A stretch of DNA of 6,932 nt, from contig CAJTOV010000182.1 in the NCBI GenBank assembly GCA_910577765.1, positions 1 through 6,932 of the forward strand. The letters run 5' to 3'. The stretch comes from an uncultured Lachnospiraceae bacterium (GTDB taxonomy: Bacteria > Bacillota > Clostridia > Lachnospirales > Lachnospiraceae). Positions within the stretch are counted from its first letter, which is position 1. Each line of letters opens with the position of its first letter. A program made the position numbers and the translations under genes. Of this stretch, positions 5,370 through 6,932 are shown piece after piece. The notes under the pieces are model-generated. The model worked only from the letters and a program-made list of their open reading frames with translations. It was not told the origin of the DNA and searched no databases.

Positions 5370-6428
5370 ATGGCAAAGAAGATTAAATTTCCCCTGGTCC
5401 TGAGAAATGACCAGCGGGTATATACCATTGAGGAACTGCGGGACAATTTTCATTTACAAAAAGTGTATGAATATTTCAGTAACGGAAAACTTGCAGATTG
5501 GCTGGATGACCGGCACTATGAAGAGGAGGCCCGCCAGGTCCGGGAAACGGACCCGCAGGAGGACGGGGCCATGGGGAAACTGTGTGACATTCTGGCAGTG
5601 GAATACGCAGGGGCGGACCTGTTTGAAAAATTCAGGTTAAGATCCTGCACAGATGAAGAATTAAAGGAATTTACAGAAAATTCCTTCGGTGATATCCTGG
5701 ACGGCGCCTACCACACTGCCGATCCGGAATATCTGGGGATTCTCTATTCCCCCAGATTCCTGGACTGTCTGTACCAGGTAATCGGGGAAAGGAAAATTGC
5801 AGAGAGAGCGAGAGTTTCCATTAATAAACTGGCGTATGATTATCTCACCGGGCAGACGGGGGAGCCGGACGGGGAGACTGCCTTCCAGCTTGAGAGACTT
5901 TCCCGGATGGCAAACTGGAAGGAATTTGGCGCCCTGTCAAATCTCGAACTGGAGGGAAACCTGGCAACTTTCATGGCCCTGGCCGGGGCTTCCTCGGACA
6001 ACCGGTTTACCAATATCAGGCGGGTGAATTTTATTATCTGCACATCCCTGGACCGTATGTGCCACATGGATTCCACAGACTGCACCATGGAACAGCACGG
6101 GGAGGCAGAAAAAACGGTATCCGGAATTTACCGGGCACTGTTTCCGGATAAAACAGTACTTTTTACCGGGGTAATGCTGGATGTATACGGGGAAGACAGT
6201 CCCTGGATGACGGAAGCGTTTTCTGCGGTGTATGAGGTAACGACAGCGGCAATGCTGAACCTGGTGGACGGGCTGCCGCCAGAGACGGTAAGGGAGATTC
6301 TGGTGTCTTTCATGGAAAATTATGAGTCGGTTTACGGACCAATGGGGTATAAAATGCGCATTCCGCTGAAGGATATTCCAGGGCGTTTTAACGGTATCCG
6401 GACGGTACTTCAGGAAATAAATGGATGA
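5370..6428 (+). CDS. Hypothetical protein with YFSNGKLADWL-type N-terminal module
   Basis: A 352-aa protein starting MAKKIKFPLVLRND. The start at 5370 is chosen because GGAGGAG (5357-5363) lies 6 nt before it; the frame is open upstream to a GTG at 5289, but that start lacks a ribosome site. Residues about 19-78 carry TIEELRDNF..., YEYFSNGKLADWLDDRHY, EEEARQV and LCDILAVEY. From memory this resembles a short module at the N-terminus of various uncharacterised bacterial proteins in which a 'YxxGxLxxWLxDRyY' core recurs; I cannot name the family. The remaining 270 residues look mostly alpha-helical and soluble, with several scattered cysteines (C71, C93, C133, C224, C231, C238) but no metal-binding spacing I trust, no signal peptide and no transmembrane helix. 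It follows the putative effector after 105 nt with no visible terminator between, so it is probably co-transcribed and may be an adaptor, sensor or immunity partner. Function is unknown. Confidence 0.8.
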   Translation: MAKKIKFPLVLRNDQRVYTIEELRDNFHLQKVYEYFSNGKLADWLDDRHYEEEARQVRETDPQEDGAMGKLCDILAVEYAGADLFEKFRLRSCTDEELKEFTENSFGDILDGAYHTADPEYLGILYSPRFLDCLYQVIGERKIAERARVSINKLAYDYLTGQTGEPDGETAFQLERLSRMANWKEFGALSNLELEGNLATFMALAGASSDNRFTNIRRVNFIICTSLDRMCHMDSTDCTMEQHGEAEKTVSGIYRALFPDKTVLFTGVMLDVYGEDSPWMTEAFSAVYEVTTAAMLNLVDGLPPETVREILVSFMENYESVYGPMGYKMRIPLKDIPGRFNGIRTVLQEING

Positions 6429-6497
6429 TGTGTGCAGACAGATAAAATGCCCCGGATTTAAAAAATATATACCGGTAACATACAAATAAGAAAATGA
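6429..6497. other. AT-rich junction between operon and helicase remnant
   Basis: This 69-nt stretch after the last operon stop is AT-rich and holds no gene and no convincing intrinsic terminator; the only pairing is a short CCGG...CCGG around an A/T run (6453-6474). In the helicase frame it contains stop codons, including TAA at 6459 and TGA at 6495-6497. It probably includes the boundary of the inserted block. Confidence 0.4.
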
Positions 6498-6932
6498 GGA
6501 AAAGAATCCGGTGCATGTAAAAACCAGTACGGATTGGACAGAAACCGCTATACCAGTTACGTACTGAAGAAGGAAAACTTCCAGCTTCTCATGCATTACC
6601 TTATTAACAAGATCATGTATATCAGTGGTAAAACCCTGATCTATATAGGTACCAACAGTGCCATAACCTTTGTAAAGGACTGGATCACAGAAAATTACCC
6701 TGAGCTGAGAACCAAAGTGGGAGTATTCACATCCATAACTCCCCCCGAAGAAAAGAGAGAGCAGCTTGACAAAAAGATCATACTGTCCACTACAAAATCA
6801 TGTGGGGCTGCTATAGATATATATGGACTGAAAGTTGGTATTATACTTGATGAACCATTTAAAAGTGAAATCCTGGCAGTCCAGGCAATGGGAAGGCTGA
6901 GGGCAGAAGATACCCGCTTCATAGAATGTGTG
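6498..6932 (+). pseudogene. 5'-truncated superfamily 2 (DEAD/DEAH) helicase fragment, runs off right edge
   Basis: After a TGA at 6495-6497 the frame stays open to the end of the window (145 codons). The encoded segment corresponds to the C-terminal RecA-like half of phage- or ICE-type superfamily 2 helicases: CKNQYGLDRNRYTSYV early on, motif IV-like GKTLIYIGTNSA, motif V-like ILSTTKSCGAAIDI and motif VI-like QAMGRLRAEDTRFIE, with GLKVGIILDEPFKSEILAVQ between them. The Walker A and DExx half that should precede it is absent from the window. Family resemblance appears to begin right after the upstream stop, and there is no ATG until 6591 and no good ribosome site. It is therefore best read as a decapitated remnant, although a start at 6591 giving a short protein cannot be excluded. 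The sequence is visibly more AT-rich than the operon. It marks mobile-element DNA next to the cassette. Confidence 0.7.

Noticed and set aside
6525..6574. CAGTAC / GTACTG inverted repeat near the start of the helicase fragment
   Set aside because: Only 6 bp with a long spacer inside coding-derived sequence; likely chance.
5937..6596. 219-codon minus-strand ORF overlapping the end of the fourth gene
   Set aside because: Antisense to a supported gene, no ribosome site and no recognisable domain; it extends across the cassette junction only by chance.

Overview
The window looks like an accessory (genomic-island or integrative-element) segment from a gut-type Firmicute, most likely Clostridia/Lachnospiraceae. 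The grounds are strong AGGAGG ribosome sites, tight gene packing, bacterial SH3 repeats, a small XRE repressor and a phage/ICE-type helicase fragment. This placement is inferred from style, not from a marker gene.

Layout. (1) 3-329: the C-terminal end of a plus-strand SH3b-repeat protein. (2) 330-573: an intergenic stretch with several inverted repeats and a plus-strand intrinsic terminator whose T-run overlaps the end of the convergent next gene. (3) 574-885, minus strand: a 103-aa XRE-family repressor. (4) 886-1177: a divergent control region with clustered TGTCA half-sites, other short repeats, a candidate promoter, and a leader of about 120 nt with hairpins that could act as an attenuator. 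(5) 1178-6428, plus strand: four co-directional genes. They encode a WYL-domain regulator, a Ycf46-like AAA+ ATPase, a 520-aa protein with a possible nuclease-like core and a glycine-rich membrane-type C-terminus, and a 352-aa protein of unknown function. (6) 6498-6932: an AT-richer, 5'-truncated fragment of a superfamily 2 helicase that runs off the right edge.

Interpretation. The first three genes of the block are tightly coupled (an 11-nt overlap, then a 9-nt gap), and the fourth follows 105 nt later with its own strong ribosome site. A WYL regulator (a class often attached to phage-defence loci), an AAA+ motor, a candidate membrane/nuclease effector and an orphan partner make a plausible undescribed conflict or defence module. 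The divergent XRE protein may be a second switch. The sequence shows the operon and the domains directly; the defence role is inference. The more GC-rich block sits between AT-richer flanks and ends beside a decapitated helicase gene, which fits a cassette inserted into a mobile element.
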